Source of the DNA: VAXT01 sp035318925
GTDB taxonomy: Bacteria; Actinomycetota; Thermoleophilia; Gaiellales; Gaiellaceae
Direction of reading: 5' to 3'
Assembly (NCBI GenBank): GCA_035318925.1
Contig: DATHDS010000027.1
Span: 1 to 64,000 of the forward strand
DNA length: 64,000 nucleotides
Of this stretch, positions 1-8,149 are shown in pieces (the stretch's first letter is position 1; every line of letters begins with the position of its first letter). The notes under the pieces were generated by a model. It had not been told where the DNA came from. It did not search any database and saw nothing but the letters and a program-made list of their open reading frames with translations. The position numbers were made by a program, and so were the translations under genes.

Positions 1-92
1 GTCGCCGGCGCCGCGCCTGGCGCGAAGAGCAGCCCGACGCTTAGCACGGCCAGCGCGCAGAGCCGGAGGGGCGGCCTCGGTCTCGTCGACAG
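1..92 (-). CDS. N-terminus of an exported protein (partial, runs off the window)
   Basis: Only the first ~30 residues are inside the window. Read on the minus strand they form a textbook signal peptide: a basic n-region (STRPRPPLRL), a hydrophobic core (CALAVLSVGLLFA) and an APGAAPA-type cleavage region. The placed start is a CTG at 92, because an AGGAG Shine-Dalgarno lies six bases before it. A GTG at 140 is in frame but has no ribosome binding site and would add a hydrophilic stretch before the signal peptide. The mature protein lies outside the window, so no function can be given. Confidence 0.45.
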   Translation of the reverse strand, partial: MSTRPRPPLRLCALAVLSVGLLFAPGAAPA

Positions 93-433
93 CTGGATCT
101 CCTGCTCCTTTCCGCCACCTACGTAGAGCGAGCAACTCACCGCGCGCCATGGCGAGATGGGGATGCCAACGAATGATTGTCCTCCCTCCCGCCACGCATT
201 ACAAGCAGGCTTGCCGCCCTTCCTGCTCGCCAGAAGGTCGCTGGTATCGCCGAGATCGCCGAAAAAGGTGAGGCTGGATGCCTCCGCCTTGGCTCGCACG
301 GTGCGTACCCCGGTGCGCCCCCACAGTTAAAAACCGTCCCATTTGCAGGCGCGTTCGAATCCCGTATGCGCCTTTTCGGTCGAAAGCCCCGCAGATCGCG
401 GGGTTTTCTCGTTTCTGCAGTGCGGTGGACACA
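93..433. other. Gene-poor stretch with tRNA 3'-end-like remnant
   Basis: No convincing gene lies here. At about 350-373 (+) is a tRNA-like 3' end: a TTCGAAT T-loop with a five-base stem carrying one C-C mismatch, then ATGCGCC, which can pair (with two G-U wobbles) with GGTGCGT at 300-306, 73 bases in total. The D-arm and anticodon arm cannot be folded properly, so this is not a functional tRNA. It could be a decayed tRNA or a remnant of an integration site. A terminator follows directly. Confidence 0.3.
387..414 (+). terminator. Rho-independent terminator
   Basis: CCCCGC (387-392), five-base loop, GCGGGG (398-403), then TTTTCTCGTTT. It sits just after the tRNA-like remnant on the plus strand. 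On the minus strand the same hairpin is followed only by a short T run, but it may also end the LanC-like gene. Confidence 0.7.
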
Positions 434-1528
434 TTATGGGAGGGGTAGCTCCCCTCTTCCGTCGATGCAGTCGGCGAGGTAGAGGGCCGTACCGAGGTCG
501 CCCGTCCAGAGCGTGTAGCGGCCGCGCTCGTGCTCCGACCGGCTGTGCTCCACCTGGCCGGCAGCGTGCATCGCGAACGCGCGCGCTCGTGTGAGCCACC
601 GTTCGTCTCCGGTGCGCTCGAGCAGGGCCAGGAATGCGTATCCGTTCCCCGCCGTGCCGTGGCAGAGGCTTGCGCCCTTGCGCAGCGGCCCGGCGCGCCA
701 CGTCAGCTCGCCGCCCGCGATTGCAAGCTCCTCGTCAAGGACGGGGGCGAGCGTCGCAACGATCCCCGGCGCGCCGTGGCACCACTGCGTGCGGATCTGG
801 CCGTCGCCGTTTGCATCGAGTCGCATCCCCGCGACCGGCGGCCAGTTGACGAGCCCGTCCTCCTCGATGACAAAGCGCTGGAGCGTCTCGGAGACGTCGG
901 CGACATCGCCGAGCGCAAGCACGCACCCCGCGAATCCGTGTGCCGGACCGAGATAGCGCGCGCTCTTCCCCTTTATTTGCTGCGTCCACAGGCCTTCCGC
1001 GTCACGTTGACCGAGCAACCACTCGACGCCCGCCGTCACGTCGAGCCCGAGCTCTCGACCGGCGAGAATCGTGCCGGGACTGCCCCACGACAATTCGCAA
1101 TGCTCGTCTCGCTCGTTGGCCGCGATCAGCTCCGCCAGCCGCTCGAGATTGGCCTGCGAAGGCGCAAGCCTCTGCAACACCAGCCGGAGTCCCGTCTCGC
1201 CCCACCAGAGGCTGCGCTGGTCGTCCTGTTCAAAATCTGGCTCGGCTTCGAGCGCCCGCTCCAGATACGGGACATAGTCCCCTCGCAACTCGACGAAGCC
1301 CCGCCGCTCGAGCCGGTGGAGCGCATCCACGACTCCCGCACCTCCGAAATACACCGTCAGCAGGTCTGCCGCCGGCGCGTCGTCGTACTCGTCCCGCGAA
1401 TGCGGCGGCCAACCGTCGTCGAATGCATCCTCCGCGTCGGCAACGATCGAGGCGATCGCCGTCCGCACCCACTCCGCGTTCCACGGTTCGTCCGCGAGCG
1501 CCTCGTGCGCTTCCGGCGTGAACAGCAT
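434..1528 (-). CDS. LanC-like (lanthionine synthetase C family) protein
   Basis: 364 residues. The C-terminal half has the LanC zinc-site signatures: WCHGAPG (about 249-255) supplies the first Cys, and CHGTAG (about 289-294) the Cys-His pair. Further Gly-rich helical-barrel repeats include SWGSPGT near 148 and PAHGFAG near 195. In lanthipeptide systems LanC cyclises dehydrated precursors with Cys thiols, while stand-alone LanC-like proteins are widespread and often of unknown substrate. No LanB/LanM dehydratase, precursor peptide or transporter is visible nearby, so this is an orphan. The ATG is preceded by TAGACT six bases upstream and no Shine-Dalgarno, suggesting leaderless expression. Family confidence is high, lanthipeptide function low. 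Confidence 0.85.
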   Translation of the reverse strand: MLFTPEAHEALADEPWNAEWVRTAIASIVADAEDAFDDGWPPHSRDEYDDAPAADLLTVYFGGAGVVDALHRLERRGFVELRGDYVPYLERALEAEPDFEQDDQRSLWWGETGLRLVLQRLAPSQANLERLAELIAANERDEHCELSWGSPGTILAGRELGLDVTAGVEWLLGQRDAEGLWTQQIKGKSARYLGPAHGFAGCVLALGDVADVSETLQRFVIEEDGLVNWPPVAGMRLDANGDGQIRTQWCHGAPGIVATLAPVLDEELAIAGGELTWRAGPLRKGASLCHGTAGNGYAFLALLERTGDERWLTRARAFAMHAAGQVEHSRSEHERGRYTLWTGDLGTALYLADCIDGRGELPLP

Positions 1529-1534
1529 CGGGCG

Positions 1535-1540
1535 AGTCTA
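1535..1540 (-). promoter_or_regulatory. -10 hexamer TAGACT, six bases before the LanC-like start
   Basis: TAGACT read on the minus strand, spacer of six to the ATG. This fits a leaderless transcript; see the findings for the recurring pattern. Confidence 0.45.
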
Positions 1541-1614
1541 TGACGCCCCTGGAATGTTCCCCTCCGCATGCTGGCCCACGCGGCCGTGCTGGAGCCTGGA
1601 ACACTCTGAGGGGA

Positions 1615-1995
1615 ATGAACACGATGCGCCGCATCCTCCTTCCGATCGCGTTACCGCTTGTGATCCTCTCGCTTGCAGCCTGCGGGAACACCGGGATCCT
1701 CGACCACTCGCCTATCCGCAACTACGCTGTGGTGGGTATCGAGAACGACAGCGCATCGTCGATCGACGTCACCCTCTGTTACGCGCAACGGTGCAGCGTT
1801 CACGATCTGACCGATTCGATCAGTTCCGGCGCTCATCGCGACGAGGCGGTCAACAACGCGCAGGGTGGAACAGCGATCTTCCGCGTGACCAGCCGCGAAA
1901 CCGTTCGCTGCCTGCGCGTTCGCTACGCAAGCGGACAAGAGCAACACACGACGGTGAAGGTCTCGTCGGCGAGGCCGTGTCCCTGGTCGAGTTAA
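1615..1995 (+). CDS. Small lipoprotein, unknown function
   Basis: 126 residues from the ATG at 1615, which has a GAGGGG ribosome binding site at the right distance. The N-terminus is a lipoprotein signal (basic MNTMRR, hydrophobic core, lipobox LAAC, Cys at residue 23). The mature part contains four Cys residues (TLCYAQRC, VRCLR, ARPC) that could form disulfides outside the membrane. I do not recognise a domain. It is convergent with the phosphotransferase gene downstream and divergent from the LanC-like gene. Confidence 0.7.
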   Translation: MNTMRRILLPIALPLVILSLAACGNTGILDHSPIRNYAVVGIENDSASSIDVTLCYAQRCSVHDLTDSISSGAHRDEAVNNAQGGTAIFRVTSRETVRCLRVRYASGQEQHTTVKVSSARPCPWSS

Positions 1996-2083
1996 CGCAA
2001 ATCACGAGATCGTTCGAGGCGTCTTTCGCGCCCGCTGAGCCCGGTGCGCCGCCCTCGCTCCCCCGACGTCGAAAGGAGCAGCG

Positions 2084-2851
2084 CTAGCCGACGAGCTTCC
2101 GTTCCCACTCGCCGCGTTCCGCCTCAACGTAGCGCAGCCCACCAAGCCACTGCTCGCCGCGCGTGTCTCGCCAGACATCGCGCCAGCCCGGCAGCCCGGC
2201 TTCGCCCCATGACTGCGCCGTGTCGTAGAGCGTGCGAATGCGTTGACACACCGTCGGCAGCAAGGCGTCGCGGGATTCGAGGCCGTAGGCATCGCAGAAG
2301 ATGCGAAGCTGCGTGGAACGCGCAGGAACGGGATAGCCGAGTCGCTCGCAGGTCGCATCGTCATAGAGCGGCACGAATCGGTAGACCGCCCAGGCGACGT
2401 CCCAGAGCCGGGGTGCCGGCGCCGCGAGGTCCCAGTCGATGAACGCGAGCGGCGTGCGGTCGGGGCCATAGATCGTGTTGTCAGGAGAAAGGTCGTTGTG
2501 GCAGACGACATCGCCTCGCCGCGGTGCGCCGACCATGAACTGCCATTCAGCATCGGGCGGCTCTTCGAACGACGCTGTCGAATCGTGCAGCGCCCGGATG
2601 AGCTGCGCGACACGAGCGAGCTCGTCGTCGGCGTGAGACGGACCGCCGCCGGTCAGGAAGCTGAGTATTTCGCGGCCATCACTGTCGATCCCAAACACGC
2701 GCGGCGCTCCCTCGAACCCAGTCCGCTCGAGGTGGGCGAGCAAGGCGTGTACGGCGGGCGTCCAGCGACCCGTGCCACGACGGATGGTCTCGCCGACGCG
2801 CTCGACCTCGGTCAGCCCGTACGTAGGTCGTGAGTCCCTGTCCGATCCCAC
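2084..2851 (-). CDS. Aminoglycoside phosphotransferase (APH) family protein
   Basis: 255 residues with a kinase-like fold. The catalytic loop HNDLSPDN is at 118-125 (catalytic Asp 120, metal-binding Asn 125) and the DFG-equivalent IDWD at 138-141, followed by an Asp-Val-Ala-Trp motif typical of APH enzymes (WDVAWAVYRF). The family phosphorylates small molecules such as aminoglycosides, choline or homoserine. The substrate here is unknown and resistance should not be assumed. GTG start at 2851; TATCGT lies six bases upstream of it. It is divergently transcribed from the DUF2171-like gene. Confidence 0.8.
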   Translation of the reverse strand: MGSDRDSRPTYGLTEVERVGETIRRGTGRWTPAVHALLAHLERTGFEGAPRVFGIDSDGREILSFLTGGGPSHADDELARVAQLIRALHDSTASFEEPPDAEWQFMVGAPRRGDVVCHNDLSPDNTIYGPDRTPLAFIDWDLAAPAPRLWDVAWAVYRFVPLYDDATCERLGYPVPARSTQLRIFCDAYGLESRDALLPTVCQRIRTLYDTAQSWGEAGLPGWRDVWRDTRGEQWLGGLRYVEAERGEWERKLVG

Positions 2852-2857
2852 TCTTCG

Positions 2858-2897
2858 ACGATAGCTCCAGGTTCAGAGGCGAGTCCGGTGCTAGCGT
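2858..2897. promoter_or_regulatory. Divergent leaderless-type promoter region
   Basis: TATCGT on the minus strand (2858-2863) lies six bases before the phosphotransferase GTG. TAGCGT on the plus strand (2892-2897) lies eight bases before the ATG at 2906. Neither start has a Shine-Dalgarno. Confidence 0.45.
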
Positions 2898-2905
2898 GGT
2901 CGGCC

Positions 2906-3241
2906 ATGGCCGATCCCGTCTCGTGGCTGCAGATCGAGCAAGGGTGGAACGTGGTCACCTCGGACGGCTTCGCCGTCGGCACGGTCGCGCAGGTCGAAGG
3001 CGACAAGCAGGACGACATCTTCGACGGCCTGGCCGTCGCGTCCAAGCAACCCACACAGATTCGCTACGTGCCGGGCGAGCAGGTCGCGGCGATCTATCCC
3101 GGTGAAGTGACCCTGAAGATCACATCCGCGGAAACCGGCACGCTCGAGCCGTTTCAAGCACCTCCGGCCGAGACGAAATGGGGGCCGGGAAAGGCGCCCC
3201 TCGCGGCGCGTGTGTCGAACTGGCTACGGGGAAGACGCTAA
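2906..3241 (+). CDS. DUF2171/PRC-barrel-like small protein
   Basis: 111 residues from the ATG at 2906; an ATG at 2888 is in frame but overlaps the promoter-like TAGCGT. The sequence IEQGWNVVTSDGFAVGTV, followed by a stretch setting out conditions for a small beta-barrel, resembles DUF2171/PRC-barrel proteins (V.SSDG..VG.V pattern). These are often found in stress-associated soil actinobacterial loci. The function is unknown. The C-terminus is basic (SNWLRGRR). Confidence 0.6.
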   Translation: MADPVSWLQIEQGWNVVTSDGFAVGTVAQVEGDKQDDIFDGLAVASKQPTQIRYVPGEQVAAIYPGEVTLKITSAETGTLEPFQAPPAETKWGPGKAPLAARVSNWLRGRR

Positions 3242-3255
3242 AAAGGAGCTCCTCC

Positions 3256-3570
3256 ATGCAAAAGAGGTTGGTTACGCGCTACAAGATGCCGTCCACCGAG
3301 GCGGCGGATGAGAATCAGCGACGAGTCGAAGGCGTCTTCGACGAGCTGGCCGCGAACAAGCCTGGCAACGTCAGCTACATCGTCCTCCGGCTCGCTGATG
3401 GGTCATTCGTACACGTGTCGTTCCACGACCACGGCGACGACGAGGTCAACCCGATCGCTTCGACGTCTGCCTTTGCGCATTTCCAAGAGGGCCACGCCGA
3501 TCGCCGGGAGGGCGGCGTCGACCAGCAGACCGCAGAGCTGGTCGGTGCCTACATCACGACGATCGACTGA
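3256..3570 (+). CDS. Conserved hypothetical protein (dimeric alpha-beta barrel-like)
   Basis: 104 residues. The ATG at 3256 follows a strong AAAAGGAG ribosome binding site, and the gene lies 14 bases after the DUF2171-like gene, so the two are probably cotranscribed. The layout (strand, helix with ENQRRVEGVFDEL, then VSYIVLRLADGSFVHVSFHD) suggests a ferredoxin-like or antibiotic-biosynthesis-monooxygenase-like alpha-beta fold. No catalytic residues can be assigned. A His-rich centre (FHDHGDD) might bind metal, which is speculation. Confidence 0.6.
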   Translation: MQKRLVTRYKMPSTEAADENQRRVEGVFDELAANKPGNVSYIVLRLADGSFVHVSFHDHGDDEVNPIASTSAFAHFQEGHADRREGGVDQQTAELVGAYITTID

Positions 3571-3583
3571 CGCTCGTGCAGAG

Positions 3584-4120
3584 CTAGGGCGAGCTCACGT
3601 CCTCGTCCATCGGAGGTGGCGGCGGCGGTGCCGGCTCGGAGCTCGGAGGTGCCTGGGGAGGCGGCGCCGGCGCATCGGAGCCGCCGGTTCGCATCTTCAT
3701 TCCGGACGCTTCCGTGCGCAGCGTCTCCATGCCACCCCCCGCCATCACTTCGAGCCACGCGCCAACGGCGATCACTGCGGCCAGCAACAGGCCGATCCAC
3801 GCCCAGACGGTGCGGAACTCGTTGTCGGCGAGCACCTTGATCAGAGTGAAAAGCACGATGAGCGAGCCCAGAGCAGCCCCGGCCATCGTGTCCGAGATCG
3901 GCAGCTTGATGTCCGCCGCGGCGAGACGGGCGACGAGCCACACGAGCAGCACGATCGTGAGCAGCCCGACGAGGACCCCCCAGCCGTGCCAGCCGCTGCG
4001 GCTCGCAGTAATCCCGACCACAGTCACCGACTGCCAGTGGAAGAACGTGTCGATCAGGAGGAGCACGCCGCCCACGAGCATGAGCTGCATCCCGCGCGAA
4101 AGAGCACTGAGTCGATCCAT
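3584..4120 (-). CDS. Four-helix membrane protein with Pro-rich tail
   Basis: 178 residues from the ATG at 4120, chosen because GAAAGGA lies nine bases before it; the frame is open further upstream but the added residues are basic and low complexity. Hydrophobic segments lie near residues 10-25, 45-65, 78-97 and 105-122, and the last ~40 residues are Pro/Ala/Ser-rich with poly-Pro runs. A periplasmic or cytoplasmic Pro-rich tail on a small membrane protein is common in actinobacteria, but the function is unknown. It is convergent with the gene at 3256. Confidence 0.65.
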   Translation of the reverse strand: MDRLSALSRGMQLMLVGGVLLLIDTFFHWQSVTVVGITASRSGWHGWGVLVGLLTIVLLVWLVARLAAADIKLPISDTMAGAALGSLIVLFTLIKVLADNEFRTVWAWIGLLLAAVIAVGAWLEVMAGGGMETLRTEASGMKMRTGGSDAPAPPPQAPPSSEPAPPPPPPMDEDVSSP

Positions 4121-4221
4121 GACGACGAGTCCTTTCGGAAGAGTGTCGCTGAACCTGCGGAGCGGAGTCTCCCATTGCACTCGGACGGGATGCAAGCGCC
4201 CGGGCTGGGTTGACGGCGACG

Positions 4222-5910
4222 CTAGCCGAGCTGCACGACTCGGCGGATCGTCCCGGCGCGCTGGTGACGGGCCTCGATTCCGAGCTCGCCGCCCGCCGGT
4301 GCCTGGATCACCCACTCGAGCTTTGCGAGATCGCCGGTCGAGTCGTCGCCGCCCCACCAGAGCGCGCTGCGCTTGTGAACGCGGCCGGTGAGCTGACCGG
4401 CCTCGACCTTGCGCTCACCGACGACGAGCTCCGCGCCCTCCGGGAGTGTCAGCTCCACCTCGACGGGGAGCACGGCCTTCCGCTCGACAGCCTTGTCCGT
4501 TACGTTCGTCGGCAGCCACCCCGTGTTCTGGAGGATGAGACGCACCTTGTACGCGCCCTCGCCGACCGGCTCTACGTCGAGCGAGCTGAGCTCGAGCCGA
4601 GGTGAGATCAGCAGGTGCCAGAGGGCGAGGTCGGAGTGCGGGGCGATCTCGCGCTCGAGGAACTGCGGCGGCACGTTCCCCCAGCAGTACATGACGTCCC
4701 AGCCGCCGAGCTCGACCTCGCCCAGCTGCGGGTGGTCGAAGCGGTACCAATCCACGTAGCCCTTGCCGTCGAGCTGCTCGTCGTTCCAGCGCAGGAGCTT
4801 CAGGTCGTCCTCCGGCGGATGCTCCTTCATCCACTCGATGTAGCCGTAGTCCGTGATCCCGGCTTCGCGTTGCGGGCTCCAGAACTCGGTCGTCCAGGAG
4901 TAGACGCCGAGGTGGTCGTAGAACCAGTCGTGAGCGCCGCCCTTGATCGTTTGCTTCGGGTCGTACCGGAAGTCGTGGAAGACCGACACGGCCGGGTATC
5001 CCGTGCGCTTCGTTGCCTCCGCACCGATCAGCTTGTACGCGCGCAGGTCTCCGGTTGGAAAATGATCGTCGTCGTAGCCGGCGTAGGGTCGGAGATGAAC
5101 GCCGGAGAACGTGTGGTAGGCGATGTGGCCCGTGATGTTCGGGCGCGCGACGATCGCCTCGACGTACGCATGGGTCTCGGGCTCCGAAAGCGGAAACGGG
5201 CCGGCGCCGGGCTGCTCGCCTTCAGGCGCCCACTCGATCGGAAAGTTGCGGTTGAGGTCGAGACCCTCGAGGGGCGGGGCGATCTTGATCGTCACCCCGT
5301 CGTAGTTGCGGATCGTCCCTTCCCAGAGCAAACGGTAGAAATCACCCTCCGCGGGACCTTCGTCGGGATCGCGGGGAATCATCATCCGCGGCTCGTCGGG
5401 GTGCACCTTCCAGGCACCGTTTGCGTCCTTGCGCCGCATCATCAGGATCCGCCCGTCGCCGTCGATGTCCTCCTCGTAGAGGCCGTCCTGCTCGTCGAGA
5501 CGCGGGTAGGGGCGCACGCTGGAGCGCACGAAGCGCGGCTTGTCGGCCAGTGCGAGCTCGGCGCCGTCCGGGTTCAGTCGTGGAATGACGTAGAAGGTGC
5601 GGGAGTCCAGGCAGCGAGTGACCTTGGGATCGCTGCCGTAGCCGCTCAGGAGCTTGTCGATCAGATGGAGTGCCGCCGTGCAGCCCGTCACCTCGAGCGC
5701 GTGGATGTTCGCCTCGATCATGAAAGCGGGCTTGTCGAGGTCGGCGCCGGTCTCGAAGTTCGTGATCGTCGCCAGCCAGATGTCCCGGTCCTCGAAGGAG
5801 CGGCCGATCGACTCGAGGCGGTAGAGGTCCGGTCGCTCCTGCGCCCAGTCCTGGAGGATCGTCGTCAGCGCGTCGTGCCGATAGAACCGGTCGAAGGCGA
5901 CGGCGGGCAC
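4222..5910 (-). CDS. M14 family zinc carboxypeptidase
   Basis: 562 residues. The M14 active site is visible: zinc ligands HALE (His 70, Glu 73) and His 266 (AYHTFSG), substrate-binding Arg-Asn 221-222 (LNRNFP), and catalytic Glu 342 (TTEFW). Residues after about 430 form a beta-rich C-terminal extension. No signal peptide is seen, so the protein looks cytoplasmic unless exported another way. The gene lies ten bases after the M3-like peptidase, so the two peptidases probably form an operon for peptide turnover. The exact substrate is unknown. Confidence 0.88.
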   Translation of the reverse strand: MPAVAFDRFYRHDALTTILQDWAQERPDLYRLESIGRSFEDRDIWLATITNFETGADLDKPAFMIEANIHALEVTGCTAALHLIDKLLSGYGSDPKVTRCLDSRTFYVIPRLNPDGAELALADKPRFVRSSVRPYPRLDEQDGLYEEDIDGDGRILMMRRKDANGAWKVHPDEPRMMIPRDPDEGPAEGDFYRLLWEGTIRNYDGVTIKIAPPLEGLDLNRNFPIEWAPEGEQPGAGPFPLSEPETHAYVEAIVARPNITGHIAYHTFSGVHLRPYAGYDDDHFPTGDLRAYKLIGAEATKRTGYPAVSVFHDFRYDPKQTIKGGAHDWFYDHLGVYSWTTEFWSPQREAGITDYGYIEWMKEHPPEDDLKLLRWNDEQLDGKGYVDWYRFDHPQLGEVELGGWDVMYCWGNVPPQFLEREIAPHSDLALWHLLISPRLELSSLDVEPVGEGAYKVRLILQNTGWLPTNVTDKAVERKAVLPVEVELTLPEGAELVVGERKVEAGQLTGRVHKRSALWWGGDDSTGDLAKLEWVIQAPAGGELGIEARHQRAGTIRRVVQLG

Positions 5911-5919
5911 GCGCGGACC

Positions 5920-7428
5920 CTACGCGGAGAGCTCGGAGACGAGCGGACCGGTATCGAGCGGATCGAAGCCGATCCGGGCGGCGATCTCCTCGCTCGACGG
6001 GCGGGTGCCTTCGCTGAAGAGCGCGCGCAGCCGCTCGCCGGTCTCCGGTGAGCGCCACCAGTCGTTCCCGACCTCGGACACCAGGTGCGCGCGCAGTTGC
6101 GCGGAGCGGATCCAGGCCCGCAGGTAGTCGGCCGAGTAGAAGCCGGCGTCCATGTCGGCGAGGAACCCGTCAGAGCGGTACCGGACGCCGGTCGCGTCGC
6201 CGAGGTGCTCCGAGTAGCCGTCCGGAGTGCCACCGTCGTCGTCGAAGCGGCCCCAGAACTCGAGCTCGAAGCCGAGCTTCGCCGCGTAGCGCCGATAGAG
6301 CAGCGCGTCGAGGAAGATCGTGGCCTCTGCGTTCGTCGCCGCGTCTTCGTCCGACAGGCCGAAGTACTCGGCGTGCCAACCGGGCTCGCGGGAGATCGCC
6401 TCCAGGATGAACGAGTAGATCTCGGTCAGCGCGTGGTCGCGCGACAGGTTGCGAAACGTGTACGGAAGCTCGGGGTCGCACCCGGCGTAGTGGAGCGCAT
6501 GGCCGGCCTCGTGCAAGAACGCCTGATAGTCGTGGAGCCCGCCCTGCGCCCTCGTGATCAGGTGGACGACGGTCGGCGCATCCGAGGCGATCACGCAGGC
6601 ACGCGGAGACTTCTGGGGGCGGTCGTCGAGGTCGAGCCGGATGCTCTTCTCGTTGGCGAGGTCGAAGCCCAGTTTGGTGAGGGTCTCGAGGCAGACCTCG
6701 ACCGAGCGCTCCTTCGTGTACGTCCCCTCGAGCGGGGAGAGCCGGCGCATGTACGACATGTGGTACGAGGCGGGGACAGCGTCGCGCTCGGGGCCGAGCA
6801 GGCGCTCGAACCAGCGGTCTCGGAGCTCTCCGTATGCACCGGCGCTCTCGTCGCTCGCCAGGCGCAGGCGCTCGGCGAGGGCACGGATCGAGATGCCCTT
6901 CTCCTCTTCGTTTCGCTCGATCGGATCGGCGGTTCCCGAGAGGTCCGCCGCGAGCTCGTTCTCGGCGGCCATCAGCTCGCGCCGGCCCTCGTTGAAGGCG
7001 GCAGACGCGTTGCCGTTCAGGTCGCCGAGCTCCTCGCGGTCGCGGTAGGCGGGCAGGACGGCGAGCCGCGCCTGTGCCGTGCGGAGCGGGATCTCCTCAT
7101 CCTTGAACGTGACCCGCGCGGCGAGAATGGCGTTCTCGAGCTGGTCCTGGCGCTCGGAGAGCTCCCGGTCTGCGACTCCGGCCTCGCACTCCTTGCTCAG
7201 GCGGTACAGACGCTCGCGCTCGTCGCCCTCGGCCTCCTCTTCGGCCGAGCGAAGCGCATCGAGCTGCTCGCGGCTGAAGAGATCGGCGTACGCGGCAACG
7301 ATTGCCGCTCGCTCGGAGACCTCCTTCTCGCCCACGCGCACGGCGCGGACCTCTTCTGCACGCTCGAAGAGGTAGGTGCGGAGGCGCTCCTCGTACTCCG
7401 CCGGGCTGCGGACTGTTGCGACCGTCAT
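5920..7428 (-). CDS. HEAGH zinc metallopeptidase (M3/gluzincin-like)
   Basis: 502 residues from the ATG at 7428 (a TTG at 7440 would add four). The first ~200 residues are charged and helical. The zinc motif HEAGH is near 306-310 and a downstream Glu (LTEIYSF, near 336) is the likely third ligand, as in gluzincins with an M3-like helical fold. No signal peptide. It is the first gene of a two-peptidase operon with the M14 carboxypeptidase. Family assignment rests on the motif and helical architecture; the substrate is unknown. Confidence 0.75.
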   Translation of the reverse strand: MTVATVRSPAEYEERLRTYLFERAEEVRAVRVGEKEVSERAAIVAAYADLFSREQLDALRSAEEEAEGDERERLYRLSKECEAGVADRELSERQDQLENAILAARVTFKDEEIPLRTAQARLAVLPAYRDREELGDLNGNASAAFNEGRRELMAAENELAADLSGTADPIERNEEEKGISIRALAERLRLASDESAGAYGELRDRWFERLLGPERDAVPASYHMSYMRRLSPLEGTYTKERSVEVCLETLTKLGFDLANEKSIRLDLDDRPQKSPRACVIASDAPTVVHLITRAQGGLHDYQAFLHEAGHALHYAGCDPELPYTFRNLSRDHALTEIYSFILEAISREPGWHAEYFGLSDEDAATNAEATIFLDALLYRRYAAKLGFELEFWGRFDDDGGTPDGYSEHLGDATGVRYRSDGFLADMDAGFYSADYLRAWIRSAQLRAHLVSEVGNDWWRSPETGERLRALFSEGTRPSSEEIAARIGFDPLDTGPLVSELSA

Positions 7429-7479
7429 CGGGAACGGCAATCTACACGTGGGCGCCGGATATTGCGCCGGATATCGAGC

Positions 7480-7875
7480 TCAGGGCCGGGCCGGCTCTTG
7501 CGCGAGCAGGCGTTGCACCGTGTCGATGAGATCTTCGAGCTCGAACGGCTTGCGGATGAACGCGTGCACACCTTCGGGCCGCCCCGGATCGGATTCGGAG
7601 GTGCCGCTGAGCATGCAAACGGCGGCTTCGGGGCGTAGCTCTCGGAGGTGCGGAAGCAGGTCGAACCCGTGGTCCTCGCCGATGTGCAGGTCGAGGAGCA
7701 CGACGTCGATCGGCTCGCCGCGAACGAGCGCGATCGCCTCTCCCAGCGTCTCGGCTTCGAGCACGTTGAGCTGCTCGAGCTCGAGGTTCACGCGGCAGAG
7801 CAGGCGGAGCGAGGGATCGTCCTCCACGATCAACACTGTAGGACCCCCCATAAGCCCGCCTGAGTTTACGTCCAT
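7480..7875 (-). CDS. Single-domain response regulator (receiver only)
   Basis: 131 residues, a complete CheY-like receiver with no output domain. Acidic pocket VEDD (18-20), phospho-acceptor Asp 62 (VVLLDLHIG), switch Ser/Thr near 90 (MLSGTS) and conserved Lys 109 (IRKPFE) are all present, so it should be phosphorylatable. The ATG at 7875 is used; an internal ATG at 7851 would still keep the whole domain. No cognate kinase is adjacent. Such proteins act through protein contacts or in phosphorelays. Confidence 0.85.
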   Translation of the reverse strand: MDVNSGGLMGGPTVLIVEDDPSLRLLCRVNLELEQLNVLEAETLGEAIALVRGEPIDVVLLDLHIGEDHGFDLLPHLRELRPEAAVCMLSGTSESDPGRPEGVHAFIRKPFELEDLIDTVQRLLAQEPARP

Positions 7876-8149
7876 ACGTGCACTGGTTTCGGCGACTAGA
7901 CGCAGAACGCGGACTTGACCTTGCCATCACCTCCCGACAAAACTCGCTCTTTGCGGGTATTTCTGCCTTGCGCGCGTACCTCGTTCGAGGGATCGGCCGT
8001 TTCCTTCTTGGAAGTGGTAAAGCCGGCCGAGCCATCCAAGCGGCTCGAGGCAATCCTCAGGGCGAGCCTCAAAGCGCCAGGCCCCACGCCTCGGTTTCGG
8101 CACGAGGCCTGGCGGATGTTTCAGCGCGCGCTCGACCCGCTCGCGGCGC
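7876..8149. other. Intergenic region, 274 bases, no gene found
   Basis: Between the gltX stop and the receiver start. It holds the stem-loop at 8075-8114 and several GC-rich inverted segments. I looked for a riboswitch upstream of the receiver and could not fit one. Confidence 0.4.
8075..8114 (-). terminator. Stem-loop downstream of gltX
   Basis: CGCCAGG (8075-8081) pairs with CCTGGCG (8108-8114), with an inner CCTCG/CGAGG stem. On the minus strand it is followed by only a short CTTTG, so it is a weak intrinsic terminator or a processing hairpin about 35 bases after the gltX stop. Confidence 0.4.

Noticed and set aside
300..373. Functional tRNA gene
   Set aside because: The acceptor and T-arm pair, but there is no D-arm, no anticodon stem-loop and the T-stem has a mismatch.
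434..1995. Complete lanthipeptide cluster around the LanC-like gene
   Set aside because: No dehydratase, precursor peptide or transporter is found; the neighbouring lipoprotein has a lipobox, not a leader peptide.
2084..2851. Antibiotic-resistance gene call for the phosphotransferase
   Set aside because: Only the general APH fold is visible, and family members have many other substrates.
7876..8149. Possible riboswitch upstream of the receiver gene
   Set aside because: I could not align the conserved cores of c-di-GMP, cobalamin or other common classes; only short GC hairpins are present.
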